NCBI RefSeq assembly: GCF_023701695.1
Contig: NZ_JAJOZC010000001.1
Span: 4,587,894 to 4,651,893, forward strand
DNA length: 64,000 nt
Reading direction: 5' to 3'
From: Streptomyces sp. RKAG290
Lineage (GTDB): Bacteria > Actinomycetota > Actinomycetes > Streptomycetales > Streptomycetaceae
A program made the translations under genes and the position numbers. Every line of letters starts with the position of its first letter. Position 1 is the first letter of the stretch. Positions 45,560 to 56,604 of the stretch are shown in pieces. A model generated the notes under the pieces. It was not told the DNA's origin. It searched no databases and was given only the letters and a program-made list of their open reading frames with translations.

Positions 45560-46312
45560 ATGAAGCTCACCGTCGTCGGATGCTCCGGCTCGTTCCCGTC
45601 CGCGGGATCGGCATGCTCGAGCTACCTCGTAGAGGCCGACGGCTTCAGGCTGCTCCTCGACATGGGCAACGGCGCCCTCGGCGAGCTGCAGCGCCACGTC
45701 GGTCTGTACGACCTCGACGCCATCTTCCTCAGCCACCTCCATGCCGATCACTGCATCGACATGTGCGCGTACTTCGTCGTCCGCTACTACCCGCACGACG
45801 GCGGACGCCCCGCCCGCATCCCGGTCTACGGCCCCGACGGCACGGAACAGCGGCTCACCACCGCCCACGCCGACACCCCGTCCGACCATGCGATGAGCGA
45901 GGTCTTCGACTTCCACACGCTCAAGTCCGGCTCGTTCGAGATCGGCCCCTTCTCGGTGCGTACGGAGAAGCTCTGCCACCCCGTCGAGACGTTCGGCATC
46001 CGCGTCGAGCACGGCGGCCGCTCCCTCACGTACTCCGGCGACACCGGCACCTGCGAAGCCCTGGACGAGCTGGCCGAAGGTGCCGACCTCTTCCTCTGCG
46101 AGGCGTCGTTCGTCCACGGCAAGGAGGACATCCCGGACCTCCACCTCAACGGCCGTGAGGCGGGCGAGCTCGCCGCCCGTGCCCGGGCGAAACGTCTCGT
46201 CCTCACCCACATCCCGCCGTGGACCGACGCCGAGCGCAACCTCACCGACGCCCGCGAGGTCTACGAGGGCCCGACCGAGCTGGCCGTCCCGGGCGCCGTC
46301 TACGAGATCTGA
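45560..46312 (+). CDS. MBL-fold metal-dependent hydrolase
   Basis: A 250-residue metallo-beta-lactamase fold protein. The metal motif is H59-L-H61-A-D63-H64 in FLSHLHADHCID; further ligands lie in LCHPVETFGIRVEHGG, LTYSGDTGTCEAL and LVLTHIPPW. The arrangement is close to RNase Z/AtsA-like and cyclic phosphodiesterase MBL proteins. No signal peptide. The substrate is not known. It converges with nagE2. Confidence 0.9.
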   Translation: MKLTVVGCSGSFPSAGSACSSYLVEADGFRLLLDMGNGALGELQRHVGLYDLDAIFLSHLHADHCIDMCAYFVVRYYPHDGGRPARIPVYGPDGTEQRLTTAHADTPSDHAMSEVFDFHTLKSGSFEIGPFSVRTEKLCHPVETFGIRVEHGGRSLTYSGDTGTCEALDELAEGADLFLCEASFVHGKEDIPDLHLNGREAGELAARARAKRLVLTHIPPWTDAERNLTDAREVYEGPTELAVPGAVYEI

Positions 46313-46460
46313 GGACGCGTCTGCCCGGGCGGAGCCCCGGTCCCGGTCAAGGGGCCCCGGTCGCCGGAGTCGGCGTCGCGGGTGGCCCGTCCGGCGACCT
46401 CGACGAGAAGTTCGCCCAGGCCGGCGTCGCCGCCCTTGCCGAGCAGTTCCTGCCTGACAA

Positions 46461-46504
46461 CGACGGAGCCCTCACCTTCCGCCTGGAAGGTGAGGGCTCC
46501 GTCG
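46461..46504. terminator. Hairpin terminator after nagE2
   Basis: A perfect 20-base inverted repeat (46461-46480 with 46485-46504) with loop GCCT, 13 bases past the nagE2 stop on the minus strand. It can also stop readthrough from the MBL gene. Confidence 0.88.
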
Positions 46505-46517
46505 TGCGCGCTACGGA

Positions 46518-47783
<1,266 letters not shown>

Positions 47784-47866
47784 CAACTTCCTCCATTGGG
47801 CAAGGCGCCGCCCTGGCCAATGCGGGAACGGGAGGCGACGACTCGAAGAAACGTGGCAGAACGCCA

Positions 47867-47899
47867 CGTGGTCTGGACCACTCAGTGGTGTAGACCAGT
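47867..47899 (-). promoter_or_regulatory. Two tandem DasR-type operators upstream of nagE2
   Basis: CGTGGTCTGGACCACT (47867-47882) and AGTGGTGTAGACCAGT (47884-47899) are separated by one base. Both match the DasR element; the first contains perfect GTGGTC/GACCAC arms. Side-by-side sites suggest cooperative repression. Confidence 0.85.
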
Positions 47900-47981
47900 T
47901 TTAGCACGGTGAGGGTTAGATAAGGAACCTGCAATTTGCGACTACTTCGCATAAGCCACCATCCACGCACGGTGACATAGC

Positions 47982-48013
47982 TAAGGCCCCCGGACCGAAT
48001 GGTCCAGGGGCCT
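47982..48013 (-). terminator. Hairpin terminator after nagE1
   Basis: AAGGCCCC-C-GGACC pairs with GGTCC-A-GGGGCCTT around loop GAAT, 32 bases past the nagE1 stop. Confidence 0.8.
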
Positions 48014-48045
48014 TGGCCGGCCGAGGCGTTTGCCGCGCTCAGCGG

Positions 48046-49359
48046 CTACTTCGTGAGGTCGCGCTCGATCTCTTCCTCCACCTCGTCGGGCTCCCGCCCC
48101 GGGGTCTGGAGGTTGAACTTGGTGATCGCGAACCGGAAGATCGTGTAATAGACCACAGCGAACGCCAGGCCGATCGGAATGATCAGCCAAGGTTTCGTCG
48201 CCAGACTCCAGTTGATGACGTAGTCGATCAGGCCCGCCGAGAAGCTGAAGCCGTCCTTCGTGCCCAGCGCCCACGTGACCGCCATCGACACACCGGTGAG
48301 CACCGCGTGGATCGCGTAAAGCAGCGGTGCGACGAAGAGGAACGAGTACTCGATCGGCTCCGTGATTCCCGTCACGAACGAGGTCAGACCGACCGAGACC
48401 ATCAGGCCGCCCACCGCCTTGCGGCGGTGCGGCTTCGCGCAGTGGTAGATCGCCAGCGCCGCCGCGGGAAGCGCGAACATCATGATCGGGAAGAAGCCCG
48501 TCGTGAACTGACCGGCCGTCGGGTCACCCGCCAGGAAGCGGTTGATGTCACCGTGCACGACCGTGCCGTCCGGCTTCGTGAAGTCCCCGAACTGGAACCA
48601 GACGAACGTGTTCAGGAACTGGTGCAGACCGAAGACGAGCAGGGCGCGGTTGGCGACGCCGAAGACGCCGGAGCCCAGCCAGTCCAGATCCACCATCCAC
48701 TCCGAGAAGCTGGTCAGGGCATCACCCACCGGCTGCCACAGCCAGGCGCAGAGAGCCGCGAACAGCAGACCGACGAACGCCATGATGATCGGGACGAGCC
48801 GGCGGCCGTTGAAGAACCCCAGCCAGTCCACCAGCTTGACCCGGTGGTACCGCTGCCAGAACCAGGCCGACATCAGGCCCATCACGATGCCGCCGAACAC
48901 CCCCGGGTTCTGGTACTCGGCCGCCGTGACCTCGGCGCCCTTCGTGACACACGTACCGAACCAGGTGCCGCCGGAGACGAACGTCGAGCCGCTGTCGCAG
49001 TCCACCGGGAAGGCGTGCAGCACCGCGTAGTAGACGAGGAAACCCGTCACCGCCGCCAGAGCCGTCGAACCGTCCGACTTCTTCGCCATGCCGATCGCGA
49101 CACCGACGCAGAACAGCAGCGGAAGTCCGAGCCCCGAGTCGAGCAGCGCACCACCGGCGGCCGCGAACACCTTGGCGATGTTGTCCCAGCCGAGGCCGTC
49201 GGCACCGAACACGTCCGGCTGGCCCAGCCGGTTGAGAATGCCGGCCGCGGGCAGCACGGCGATCGGGAGCTGAAGGCTGCGCCCCATCTTCTGGAGGCCT
49301 TGGAAGAGGGTGTTCCACCACCTCTTCTGTGGGATCGCGGCGCTGCTCGTCGAGCTCAT
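48046..49359 (-). CDS. nagE1: PTS N-acetylglucosamine permease EIIC, NagE1
   Basis: A 437-residue EIIC component, paralogous to NagE2 (LPIAVLPAAGILNRLGQPD, GMAKKSDGSTALAAVTGFLV, GVANRALLVFGLHQFLNTF, VTGITEPIEYSFLFVAPLLY). ATG 49359 is chosen because GGGAGG ends 6 bases upstream; ATG 49365 directly abuts that site. The two EIIC genes lie in tandem, an old duplication. A DasR-like operator lies 43 bases upstream. EIIA and the EIIB are separate proteins; EIIB is the divergent nagF. Confidence 0.92.
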   Translation of the reverse strand: MSSTSSAAIPQKRWWNTLFQGLQKMGRSLQLPIAVLPAAGILNRLGQPDVFGADGLGWDNIAKVFAAAGGALLDSGLGLPLLFCVGVAIGMAKKSDGSTALAAVTGFLVYYAVLHAFPVDCDSGSTFVSGGTWFGTCVTKGAEVTAAEYQNPGVFGGIVMGLMSAWFWQRYHRVKLVDWLGFFNGRRLVPIIMAFVGLLFAALCAWLWQPVGDALTSFSEWMVDLDWLGSGVFGVANRALLVFGLHQFLNTFVWFQFGDFTKPDGTVVHGDINRFLAGDPTAGQFTTGFFPIMMFALPAAALAIYHCAKPHRRKAVGGLMVSVGLTSFVTGITEPIEYSFLFVAPLLYAIHAVLTGVSMAVTWALGTKDGFSFSAGLIDYVINWSLATKPWLIIPIGLAFAVVYYTIFRFAITKFNLQTPGREPDEVEEEIERDLTK

Positions 49360-49401
49360 CGACATCCTCCCGGGACTGGCCACATTTGGCGGTCGTTGCA
49401 G

Positions 49402-49417
49402 ACTGGTGTAGACCAGT
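49402..49417. promoter_or_regulatory. DasR-type operator between nagE1 and nagF
   Basis: ACTGGTGTAGACCAGT is close to the DasR consensus with perfect ACTGGT/ACCAGT arms. It is 43 bases upstream of nagE1 and 164 bases upstream of nagF, which are divergent, so it may control both. Confidence 0.85.
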
Positions 49418-49580
49418 TGCGGTACGGTGCGGAGCCCGCTCGGAGACAGGGCGCCGGTGATCGTCATCATTGGTGATCAGCTGGCCGCTCGCTCGCGAAG
49501 TTGGGCCAACCGTGCGTTACCGTGACGAAACGGACCCATGGTGGGCCGTCACATGTACGTGAAGAACCAGGGAGAAGGCC

Positions 49581-49814
49581 ATGGCCAGCAAGGCTGAGAA
49601 GATCGTCGCCGGGCTCGGCGGAATCGAGAACATCGAAGAGGTCGAAGGCTGCATCACCCGCCTCCGCACCGAGGTCATCGACCCGAGCAAGGTCGACGAA
49701 GCCGCGCTCAAGGCCGCCGGCGCCCACGGCGTCGTCAAGATGGGCACCGCGATCCAGGTCGTCATCGGCACCGACGCGGACCCCATCGCCGCCGACATCG
49801 AAGACATGATGTGA
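49581..49814 (+). CDS. nagF: PTS N-acetylglucosamine EIIB, NagF
   Basis: A 77-residue single-domain EIIB. The phosphorylated Cys is C24 in EEVEGCITRLR; GAHGVVKMGTAIQVVIG follows as in the glucose-type EIIB fold. It transfers phosphate from EIIA to GlcNAc carried by the EIIC proteins. Ribosome site AGGGAGAAGG. A perfect 14-base hairpin lies 40 bases after the stop. Confidence 0.94.
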   Translation: MASKAEKIVAGLGGIENIEEVEGCITRLRTEVIDPSKVDEAALKAAGAHGVVKMGTAIQVVIGTDADPIAADIEDMM

Positions 49815-49853
49815 CCCACCGCTGAACCACCAGGGCCCCCACCGGCCCGACAC

Positions 49854-49893
49854 GCCGCAGGCCCCGCCCCACCAGGGACGGGGCCTGCGGCGC
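49854..49893. terminator. Bidirectional terminator between nagF and phosphatase gene
   Basis: CGCCGCAGGCCCCG and CGGGGCCTGCGGCG are perfect 14-base arms with a 12-base loop, between two convergent genes. Confidence 0.85.
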
Positions 49894-49916
49894 GCCCAGG
49901 GGCGGCACCCCCCCGA

Positions 49917-51620
49917 TCAGCGCACCCGGACCGCCAGGATCGCCACGTCATCCGTCGCCTCGCCGTCATCCAGGCACGCGTCCACCAGTTGCCCGCACAG
50001 ATCACCCACCTCCGAAGGCACCGCCAACGCCGCCGTACGCAGCCGCTCCAGCCCCACCCCCAGCTCCTCCCCGCGACGCTCCACCAGACCGTCCGTGTAC
50101 AGCACCAGCAACGCACCCGGCGGCAGCTCGAACTCGTCCGCCTCCGCGTCCCACTCGTCCACCACACCCAACGGGACCCCCTGCCCCGCACGCAGGAACC
50201 GAGCCCCCGAATGGTCGACCAGCAACGGCGGACAATGACCAGCCGACGCCACCACCGCCCTGCGCTCGTGCGGATCGACCGTCATGTACAACACCGTGGC
50301 CAGATCCGTCAGCGACATGTCCTGACTCAGCGCGTTCAGATGGGACAGCACCGCCACCGGATCCTCCCCCTCCACCAGCGCGTAACTGCGCAACGCCGTC
50401 CGCAACTGCCCCATCGCCGTCGCCGCACGCAGCCCCTTGCCCATCACGTCGCCCAACGCCAGCCCCGCCTTGCCACCGGGCAACGCCATCACGTCGTACC
50501 AGTCGCCCCCCGCCTGCATCCCCCGCGCCCCCGGCAGACTGCACGCCGCGATCTGCACCCCGGCGACCTCCGGCAACGTCTGCGCCAGCATCGACTGCTG
50601 AAGCGTCCCCGCGATCCGCCGCTCACGCTCGTACAGCAGATTGTTCTCCACCATCTGACCCGCGAACCGGCAGTACGTACCCACCAGCTGCCGCTGCCGC
50701 ACCGTCGGCCGCCCCGGCTTCCGCCACGCCCACGCCAGCACCCCCAGCCGCCGCCCCGACGTCGTGCTCAGCGCCAGCGCGTACACCCGCCGGAAACCAG
50801 CCGCACGCCCCAGCGCCCGCACCTTCGGCGAGCAGGACGGATCGGTCTCCACGTCCTCCACGATCAGCACGCCGCCCGCATCCTCGGCTTCGTCGACCAG
50901 GAACTTCCCCGGCTGCAACTCCTCGACGGCCTCCCGGACCGACCGCACATCCGCCGGCAACCCGTGCAGCGCACGGGTCTCCATCGACGAACCCTCCTCG
51001 TCCCGCAGCCGCGCCACCCCCATGTCCGCCTCGAGCAGCCGCGCTCCCTCGCCCAGAACCTGATGCAGCGTCCCGTCCACGCTGTCGTGATCGGTGAGCC
51101 GCTCGGTCAGGCTGTGGACCCAGGTGATGTCCTCCAACTGCTCCGCCAGCCTGCGGTTCACCTCGTCCAGCTCACCGGCCGACTGCCGCTGCTGCGACAC
51201 GTCATGGACGTACGCGACAGCCAGCGGCAGCTCGCTCCACCCGCAGTCGAGCGGACTCGCGCTGATGTCCAGCCACAGCGCCTGCCCGCCCTCCGGCCGG
51301 TACCGCACCTCGGCCCTGGCCGGCCGACGCAACCCCAGCGCGATGCCGAGCGGCGACTCGGGAAACCGCAACGGCTCACCGTTGCGGTCGTAGAACGACG
51401 TCGCCGCAGCGGCCAGCCCGCCCGGCTCCGTCGGCACCACAGCGCCGAACATCTCCGCAAGCCGGCCGTTCGCATACACCGTCGTCGCCTCCCGCTCGGT
51501 GGAAGCAATGAGAATGCCGTGCGGCGCTCCCTCCAGGACCTGGACGGACGGAAGGCCGTCCCTCCCGGGGGAGTGCGGTGCGGCATACGGCCGAATCGTC
51601 TCGCTGGTGCGGAGGGACAT
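49917..51620 (-). CDS. PAS-GAF-PP2C (SpoIIE-type) serine phosphatase
   Basis: A 567-residue soluble regulator from ATG 51620 with AGGAAGG upstream. Residues 20-145 form a PAS domain (EGAPHGILIASTEREATTVY; AVAYVHDVSQQRQ), about 175-330 a GAF domain (GARLLEADMGVARLRDEEGS), and 340-567 the SpoIIE phosphatase with GGDWYDVMALPGGKAGLALG, GDVMGKGLRAATAMGQLRTA and DDVAILAVRVR. Such proteins dephosphorylate anti-sigma antagonists in partner-switching pathways. Its partner is not encoded nearby. Confidence 0.92.
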   Translation of the reverse strand: MSLRTSETIRPYAAPHSPGRDGLPSVQVLEGAPHGILIASTEREATTVYANGRLAEMFGAVVPTEPGGLAAAATSFYDRNGEPLRFPESPLGIALGLRRPARAEVRYRPEGGQALWLDISASPLDCGWSELPLAVAYVHDVSQQRQSAGELDEVNRRLAEQLEDITWVHSLTERLTDHDSVDGTLHQVLGEGARLLEADMGVARLRDEEGSSMETRALHGLPADVRSVREAVEELQPGKFLVDEAEDAGGVLIVEDVETDPSCSPKVRALGRAAGFRRVYALALSTTSGRRLGVLAWAWRKPGRPTVRQRQLVGTYCRFAGQMVENNLLYERERRIAGTLQQSMLAQTLPEVAGVQIAACSLPGARGMQAGGDWYDVMALPGGKAGLALGDVMGKGLRAATAMGQLRTALRSYALVEGEDPVAVLSHLNALSQDMSLTDLATVLYMTVDPHERRAVVASAGHCPPLLVDHSGARFLRAGQGVPLGVVDEWDAEADEFELPPGALLVLYTDGLVERRGEELGVGLERLRTAALAVPSEVGDLCGQLVDACLDDGEATDDVAILAVRVR

Positions 51621-51748
51621 TCAAACCTTCCTGTGAAGAACACCATCTACAGCAAAATGTTAACTAAGATGGCGTTTGCGCAGTAAATGGCGAAAGGCCC
51701 CCGAGGACGGGCCAAAGGTCCCGCCACACGGCCGCTAGGCTTTTGCCC

Positions 51749-52485
<737 letters not shown>

Positions 52486-52597
52486 AGCCAGGTAAAGAAG
52501 CAACCAAGTACCCACTCCACAACGTCGATACGAGTACGGGCGCACGGGTCGAACCGTGCGCCCGTCCACGTATCCGCACCCGGGGAGGGACCACACC

Positions 52598-52990
52598 ATG
52601 GCCACGCACCACCGACGTCGCCGCACCGCACTGGCCATCACCGCCGCCCTGCTCACCGTCACGGCGGCGGCCGGCTGCGGCGCCCTGGACAAGACACTCG
52701 ACTGCGTCCGGACCGCCGACGCCATCGCCACCAGCGTGAACAACCTCCAGCAGGCCGTCTCCAACGCCTCGAACGACCCCACCCAGGCCTCCGAGGCCCT
52801 CGACGACATCGAGAAGGAACTCGGCAACCTCGGCGACAAGACCGACGACGCCGACCTCAGCAAGGCCGTCGACGACCTCCGCTCCGGCGTCGGCAACGTC
52901 CGCGACTCCATCGACAAGGGCGACACCACCCCCGACATCGCCCCGGTCACCGACGCGGCCAAGGAGATCGGCAAGGTCTGCACCCCGTAA
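52598..52990 (+). CDS. Small lipoprotein, hypothetical
   Basis: A 130-residue protein from ATG 52598 with GGGGAGGGA upstream. A basic start, hydrophobic stretch (TALAITAALLTVTAAAG) and a lipobox ending in GC predict a lipoprotein. The mature part is helical and acidic with heptad-like spacing (VNNLQQAVSNASND, ALDDIEKELGNLGDKTD) and two further Cys residues that could form a disulfide. Located between rph and rdgB. Function unknown. Confidence 0.78.
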   Translation: MATHHRRRRTALAITAALLTVTAAAGCGALDKTLDCVRTADAIATSVNNLQQAVSNASNDPTQASEALDDIEKELGNLGDKTDDADLSKAVDDLRSGVGNVRDSIDKGDTTPDIAPVTDAAKEIGKVCTP

Positions 52991-53023
52991 CGGACGGTCC
53001 GCCTCCGCGGCGATAATCGAGAC

Positions 53024-53626
53024 ATGACCCGTCTCATCCTTGCCACCCGCAACGCCGGGAAGATCACCGAACTCCACGCGATCCTCGCCGACGCAGGACT
53101 CACCCACGAACTCGTCGGCGCGGACGCGTACCCGGAGATCCCCGACGTCAAGGAAACCGGCGTCACCTTCGCCGAGAACGCCCTCCTCAAGGCCCACGCC
53201 CTGGCCCAGGCCACCGGCCACCCCGCCATCGCCGACGACTCCGGCCTCTGCGTCGACGTACTCGGCGGCGCCCCCGGCATCTTCTCGGCCCGCTGGGCCG
53301 GCACCCACGGCGACGACCGCGCCAACCTCGACCTGCTCCTGGCCCAGCTCTCCGACATCGACGCCCCCCACCGCGCCGCCAACTTCGCCTGCGCCGCGGC
53401 CCTCGCCCTCCCCGACGGCACGGAACGCGTGGTCGAGGGCCGCCTGCTCGGCACCCTGCGCCACACCCCGTCCGGCACCCACGGCTTCGGCTACGACCCG
53501 ATCCTCCAGCCGGAGGGCGAGACCCGGACCTGCGCGGAACTGACCCCGGCGGAGAAGAACGCGATCAGCCACCGCGGCAAGGCGTTCCGGGCGCTGGTGC
53601 CGGTGGTGCGGGAGCTGGTGGGGTGA
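53024..53626 (+). CDS. rdgB: RdgB/Ham1 XTP/dITP pyrophosphatase
   Basis: A 200-residue house-cleaning enzyme that hydrolyses non-canonical purine triphosphates. The N-terminal LILATRNAGKITELHAILAD, the catalytic ETGVTFAENALLKAHALAQA, ADDSGLCVDVLGGAPGIFSA with the key Asp, and GFGYDPILQPEGETRT with SHRGKAFRAL are all intact. Gene pairing with rph is widespread. A 17-base hairpin lies 16 bases after the stop. Confidence 0.95.
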   Translation: MTRLILATRNAGKITELHAILADAGLTHELVGADAYPEIPDVKETGVTFAENALLKAHALAQATGHPAIADDSGLCVDVLGGAPGIFSARWAGTHGDDRANLDLLLAQLSDIDAPHRAANFACAAALALPDGTERVVEGRLLGTLRHTPSGTHGFGYDPILQPEGETRTCAELTPAEKNAISHRGKAFRALVPVVRELVG

Positions 53627-53641
53627 GCTCGTAGACACGAA

Positions 53642-53678
53642 AACGGCCCGCGCGCCGATGCTCGGTGCGCGGGCCGTT
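53642..53678. terminator. Hairpin terminator after rdgB
   Basis: 17-base arms (AACGGCCCGCGCGCCGA and TCGGTGCGCGGGCCGTT, one G-U pair) with a 3-base loop, just before the 3' end of the minus-strand tRNA-Leu, so it may serve both. Confidence 0.8.
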
Positions 53679-53685
53679 CGATCGG

Positions 53686-53769
53686 TGCGGCGGAAGGGAT
53701 TCGAACCCTCAAGCCGTTTCACGGGCCACAGATCCTAAGTCTGCTGTGTCACCTCTGCACCACCGCCGC
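53686..53769 (-). tRNA. tRNA-Leu (UAG)
   Basis: An 84-base class II tRNA on the minus strand: acceptor GCGGCGG/CCGCCGC, D stem GTG/CAC, anticodon stem GCAGA/TCTGT with loop CTTAGGA (anticodon UAG, codon CUA), a variable arm GGCCCGTGAAACGGCTT, T arm GAGGG-TTCGAAT-CCCTT, and discriminator A. Encoded CC follows but not the final A. Its 5' half overlaps the end of the HNH gene. It is not bldA, which reads UUA. Confidence 0.9.
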
Positions 53770-54820
53770 CAGCCGCCTGCCATGCTACCGGGCAGGCCAC
53801 CGGGGTGGTAGGCGAGTTCTCCGTCGGCGCCGACCGGCGGGTGCCCCGGCGGCACCACGTGTCGGTGAGCGCATGGCAGTTGGGGCAGAGGTAGCGAAGG
53901 TTCCCGGCCCGGTTGTCGAGCCAGTCACCGTTGATGTGATCGATCTGAAGCGTGAAGGACTGCCGCCGCCACCTGCCACGGTTGCCGCAGGATGCGCAGC
54001 GGTACGGGACTCCGATCTCCTGCAGGGCGCGGTGAAGCCTCTCCCGGTTCGTGCGCCCTGACCCCTCCGGCCTGACCACCAACGTCGTCGGTGCGATCGG
54101 CCTGGCGGTGCGCACCTGGGCCGAAGCCCAAGGACGTCGTCCGAAGTGGCTCGTGTCGAGCCCCAGCTGAAGGACCTTGCGTCGCACACGGCGGTGGTTC
54201 GTGTCGTTGACCGCAAGGCCGAGTGCACGCATGACGTCGGCGTAACTCGTGGCTCGGGGGAGGGCGTCCCGCAGGGCCTCCCCCGGGATCGCAAGGCGTG
54301 CGTTCCGGAAGTGAGAGGTATCGACACCTCTCCTGCGCAGCAGACTTGCCAGTGCTGAGCGTGACCGGCTGTCGTCGTCGCCCATTCCGAGGCTCCGTGC
54401 CACTGCGCGCATGCTGTCGGCGTTGAGTGCGGCCGTCTGAAGCTCCTCCGTGGTGAACATCAGATCCAGGTGCGGACGATTCATGCCGGGAAAGTGGCTG
54501 ACATCGATTCCCGCGGCTGCGATACGGCGGCTTATGTGGGAGAGCGTGCCACTGGCCGGTGCCGCACCGAGCTTGGTGACGACCTCACGCAGGGAAGTGG
54601 AGGACGCGACGGCCGCCGCAATGGCCGCGTCCGGGTATTTGCGCCACGGGCTGCGCTGCTTGAAGTGGGCTGTATCCAGCCCGTGTCCCGCGACCTTCTC
54701 CTGCAGTACGCGCCGCTGTCCGCCGCTCTTCTTGAGCCCGAGGCGACGCATCAGATCTGTCCAGTTCTCGGACTCGGCGACGGCAGCGGCGAGCCGCGCT
54801 CGCCCGTAGACGTCAGGCAT
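53735..54820 (-). CDS. HNH endonuclease with four N-terminal repeats, overlapping tRNA-Leu
   Basis: A 361-residue protein from ATG 54820. Four helical repeats of about 55 residues each end in a GLDTSHF-like motif (residues 53, 110, 171, 226: GLDTAHF, GIDVSHF, GVDTSHF, GLDTSHF), probably DNA-binding. The HNH domain follows: C275-x-x-C278, LQIDHINGDWLDNRAGNLRY with H295 and N298, and C312-P-N-C315-H316. The last 12 codons run into the tRNA-Leu gene and the stop codon TAG coincides with the tRNA anticodon. Resembles phage or homing HNH nucleases. Confidence 0.85.
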   Translation of the reverse strand: MPDVYGRARLAAAVAESENWTDLMRRLGLKKSGGQRRVLQEKVAGHGLDTAHFKQRSPWRKYPDAAIAAAVASSTSLREVVTKLGAAPASGTLSHISRRIAAAGIDVSHFPGMNRPHLDLMFTTEELQTAALNADSMRAVARSLGMGDDDSRSRSALASLLRRRGVDTSHFRNARLAIPGEALRDALPRATSYADVMRALGLAVNDTNHRRVRRKVLQLGLDTSHFGRRPWASAQVRTARPIAPTTLVVRPEGSGRTNRERLHRALQEIGVPYRCASCGNRGRWRRQSFTLQIDHINGDWLDNRAGNLRYLCPNCHALTDTWCRRGTRRSAPTENSPTTPVACPVAWQAAGGGGAEVTQQT

Positions 54821-54910
54821 GGTTCCCCCTCCGCATCCGGCCGCACGTTCGCAGCCTCGTACGGAGTAACGAACCGTTTATCGGTGAGTCACGTCCGATA
54901 TCCGACAAGA

Positions 54911-54966
54911 TGCGGAATGGCCCGTCCCGCTTCGGCGACAACCGAAGCGGACGGGCCATTTCCGCA
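54911..54966. terminator. Hairpin terminator after MHS transporter gene
   Basis: 25-base arms with small mismatches (left TGCGGAATGGCCCGTC, right GACGGGCCATTTCCGCA allowing bulges), 12 bases past the minus-strand stop at 54978. It also lies 90 bases upstream of the HNH gene. Confidence 0.75.
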
Positions 54967-54977
54967 GGTGCGGGGAT

Positions 54978-56473
54978 TCAGAACTTCGGGTCCGGCGTCT
55001 GGGCCGCGACCAGATCTTCCGCCTCCTGGCTCGTCTCCACCGAGGGCGGGGAGCCGGCCAGGGGCTTGTTGGCGGTTTCCTTCATGCAGGCCACCGCGAT
55101 CACGCCGACCACGGCGGCGCCCATCGCGTAGTACGCCGGCATCAGGTTGCTGCCCGTCAGGCTGATCAGCGCCGTGATGACCAGCGGGGTCGTACCGCCG
55201 AAGATCGACGCCGACAGGTTGTAGCCCACCGACAGGGAGCCGTAGCGGACCTGGGTGGGGAACAGGGCCGGGAGGGCGGCGGACATGGTGCCGAGCATGC
55301 AGACCAGGGAGAGGCCCAGCATCAGCATGCCGATGGTGATCGCCGGGATGCCGCCCTGGCGGATGAGCAGGAAGGCGGGGAGGGAGAGGATCAGGAAGCC
55401 GAGCATCCCCGTCATCAGGAGCGGCTTGCGGCCGAAGCGGTCGGAGAGTTTGCCGACCTGGCTGATGATCAGCATCAGGAAGACCATGACGCCGAGCAGG
55501 ATGAGCAGGCCGTGGGTTTCGCTGTAGCCGAGTTCGTCGGAGAGGTACGTCGGCATGTACGACAGCAGCATGTAGTCGGCGATGTTGTACGCGCCGACCA
55601 GGCAGATGCAGAGGATCAGCGTCGGCCAGTACTCGCGGAAGATCTTGGCGAGGTCGCCCTTGGCGCTGGTCTCGACGCCGTCCGCGGCCTCGGTGGCGTG
55701 TGCGGTGCCGCCCTCCAGCTTCTGGAAGGCCGGGGTCTCGTCGAGGCGCAGTCGCAGGTAGAGGCCGACCAGGCCGAGGGGTCCGGCCACGAGGAAGGGG
55801 ATGCGCCAGCCCCAGGACTCCATCTGCGGGGTGTCGAGGAGTGCGTAGAGCAGGGTGACCAGACCCGCGGCGCCGACGTAGCCGGCGAGGGTGCCGAATT
55901 CGAGGAAGCTGCCGAAGTAGCCGCGCCGCTTGTCGGGGGCGTACTCGGCGATGAAGGTGGAGGCGCCGCCGTACTCTCCGCCGGTCGAGAAGCCCTGGAG
56001 CATCCGGAAGAAGATGAGCAGCACGGGGGCCCATACGCCGATGGCGTCGTGGGAGGGGATGACTCCGATCGCGAAGGTCCCGATCGCCATCATGATCATG
56101 GTGAGGGCGAGGATCTTCTTGCGGCCGACCTTGTCGCCCATGGGCCCGAAGAACATGCCACCGAGGGGCGCACGAGGAAGGCGACGGCGAACGTGGCGAA
56201 GGAGGAGAGCAGCTGGGTGGTGTCGTTCCCTGACGGGAAGAAGACGTGGCCCAGGGTGGCGGCCAGGTAGGAGTAGATGCCGAAGTCGAACCACTCCATG
56301 GCGTTACCGAGCGATGCCGCTTTCACGGCGCGCTTGACCGCCTGGTCGTCCGTGACCGTGATGTCGGTCCGTCGCAGCCTCGGGTTTTTCCGTTTCCGGA
56401 TGGCGCGGAAGAGGGCGGGGTGGCGCTTGACCGCTTCGGGGTCGGCCGCCTGGTGGGGGTCGGAGGCCGCCAT
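54978..56473 (-). CDS. MHS-family MFS transporter (ProP-like); one frameshift
   Basis: About 498 residues after repair, from ATG 56473. The MHS signature SLGNAMEWFDFGIYSYLA in segment 1 and, after the break, GGMFFGPMGDKVGRKK (motif A) and RMLQGFSTGGEYGGASTFIA are typical of proline/betaine/organic acid-proton symporters. The lost base lies at GGGG 56165-56168 on the plus strand; adding it joins VAFLVRP to LGGMFFG. Twelve membrane segments and an N-terminal 60-residue basic extension. Substrate not determined. Confidence 0.88.
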
Positions 56474-56604
56474 GGCCGGATCCTCTCCTCGATGGGTGTT
56501 CCAGGAAAGGCTTCTGCGCAGCCATGGCGGTTGCAAACCGAATCAGCTGATGATTGCGACTTGCGTCACATTTATTCGGCCATTCGCGTCCGGTTTTCGT
56601 CGGG

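Noticed and set aside
46313..46460. Possible coding remnant between the MBL gene and the nagE2 terminator
   Set aside because: A frame reading GDLDEKFAQAGVAALAEQF looks protein-like, but it has no start, no ribosome site and ends in the hairpin; no family recognised.
53686..53769. Idea that the tRNA-Leu is bldA
   Set aside because: bldA reads UUA with anticodon UAA; the loop here shows UAG.
53735..54820. Integrated mobile island at tRNA-Leu
   Set aside because: No integrase, no direct repeat of the tRNA 3' end and no phage genes were seen; only the HNH gene abuts the tRNA at its 5' side.
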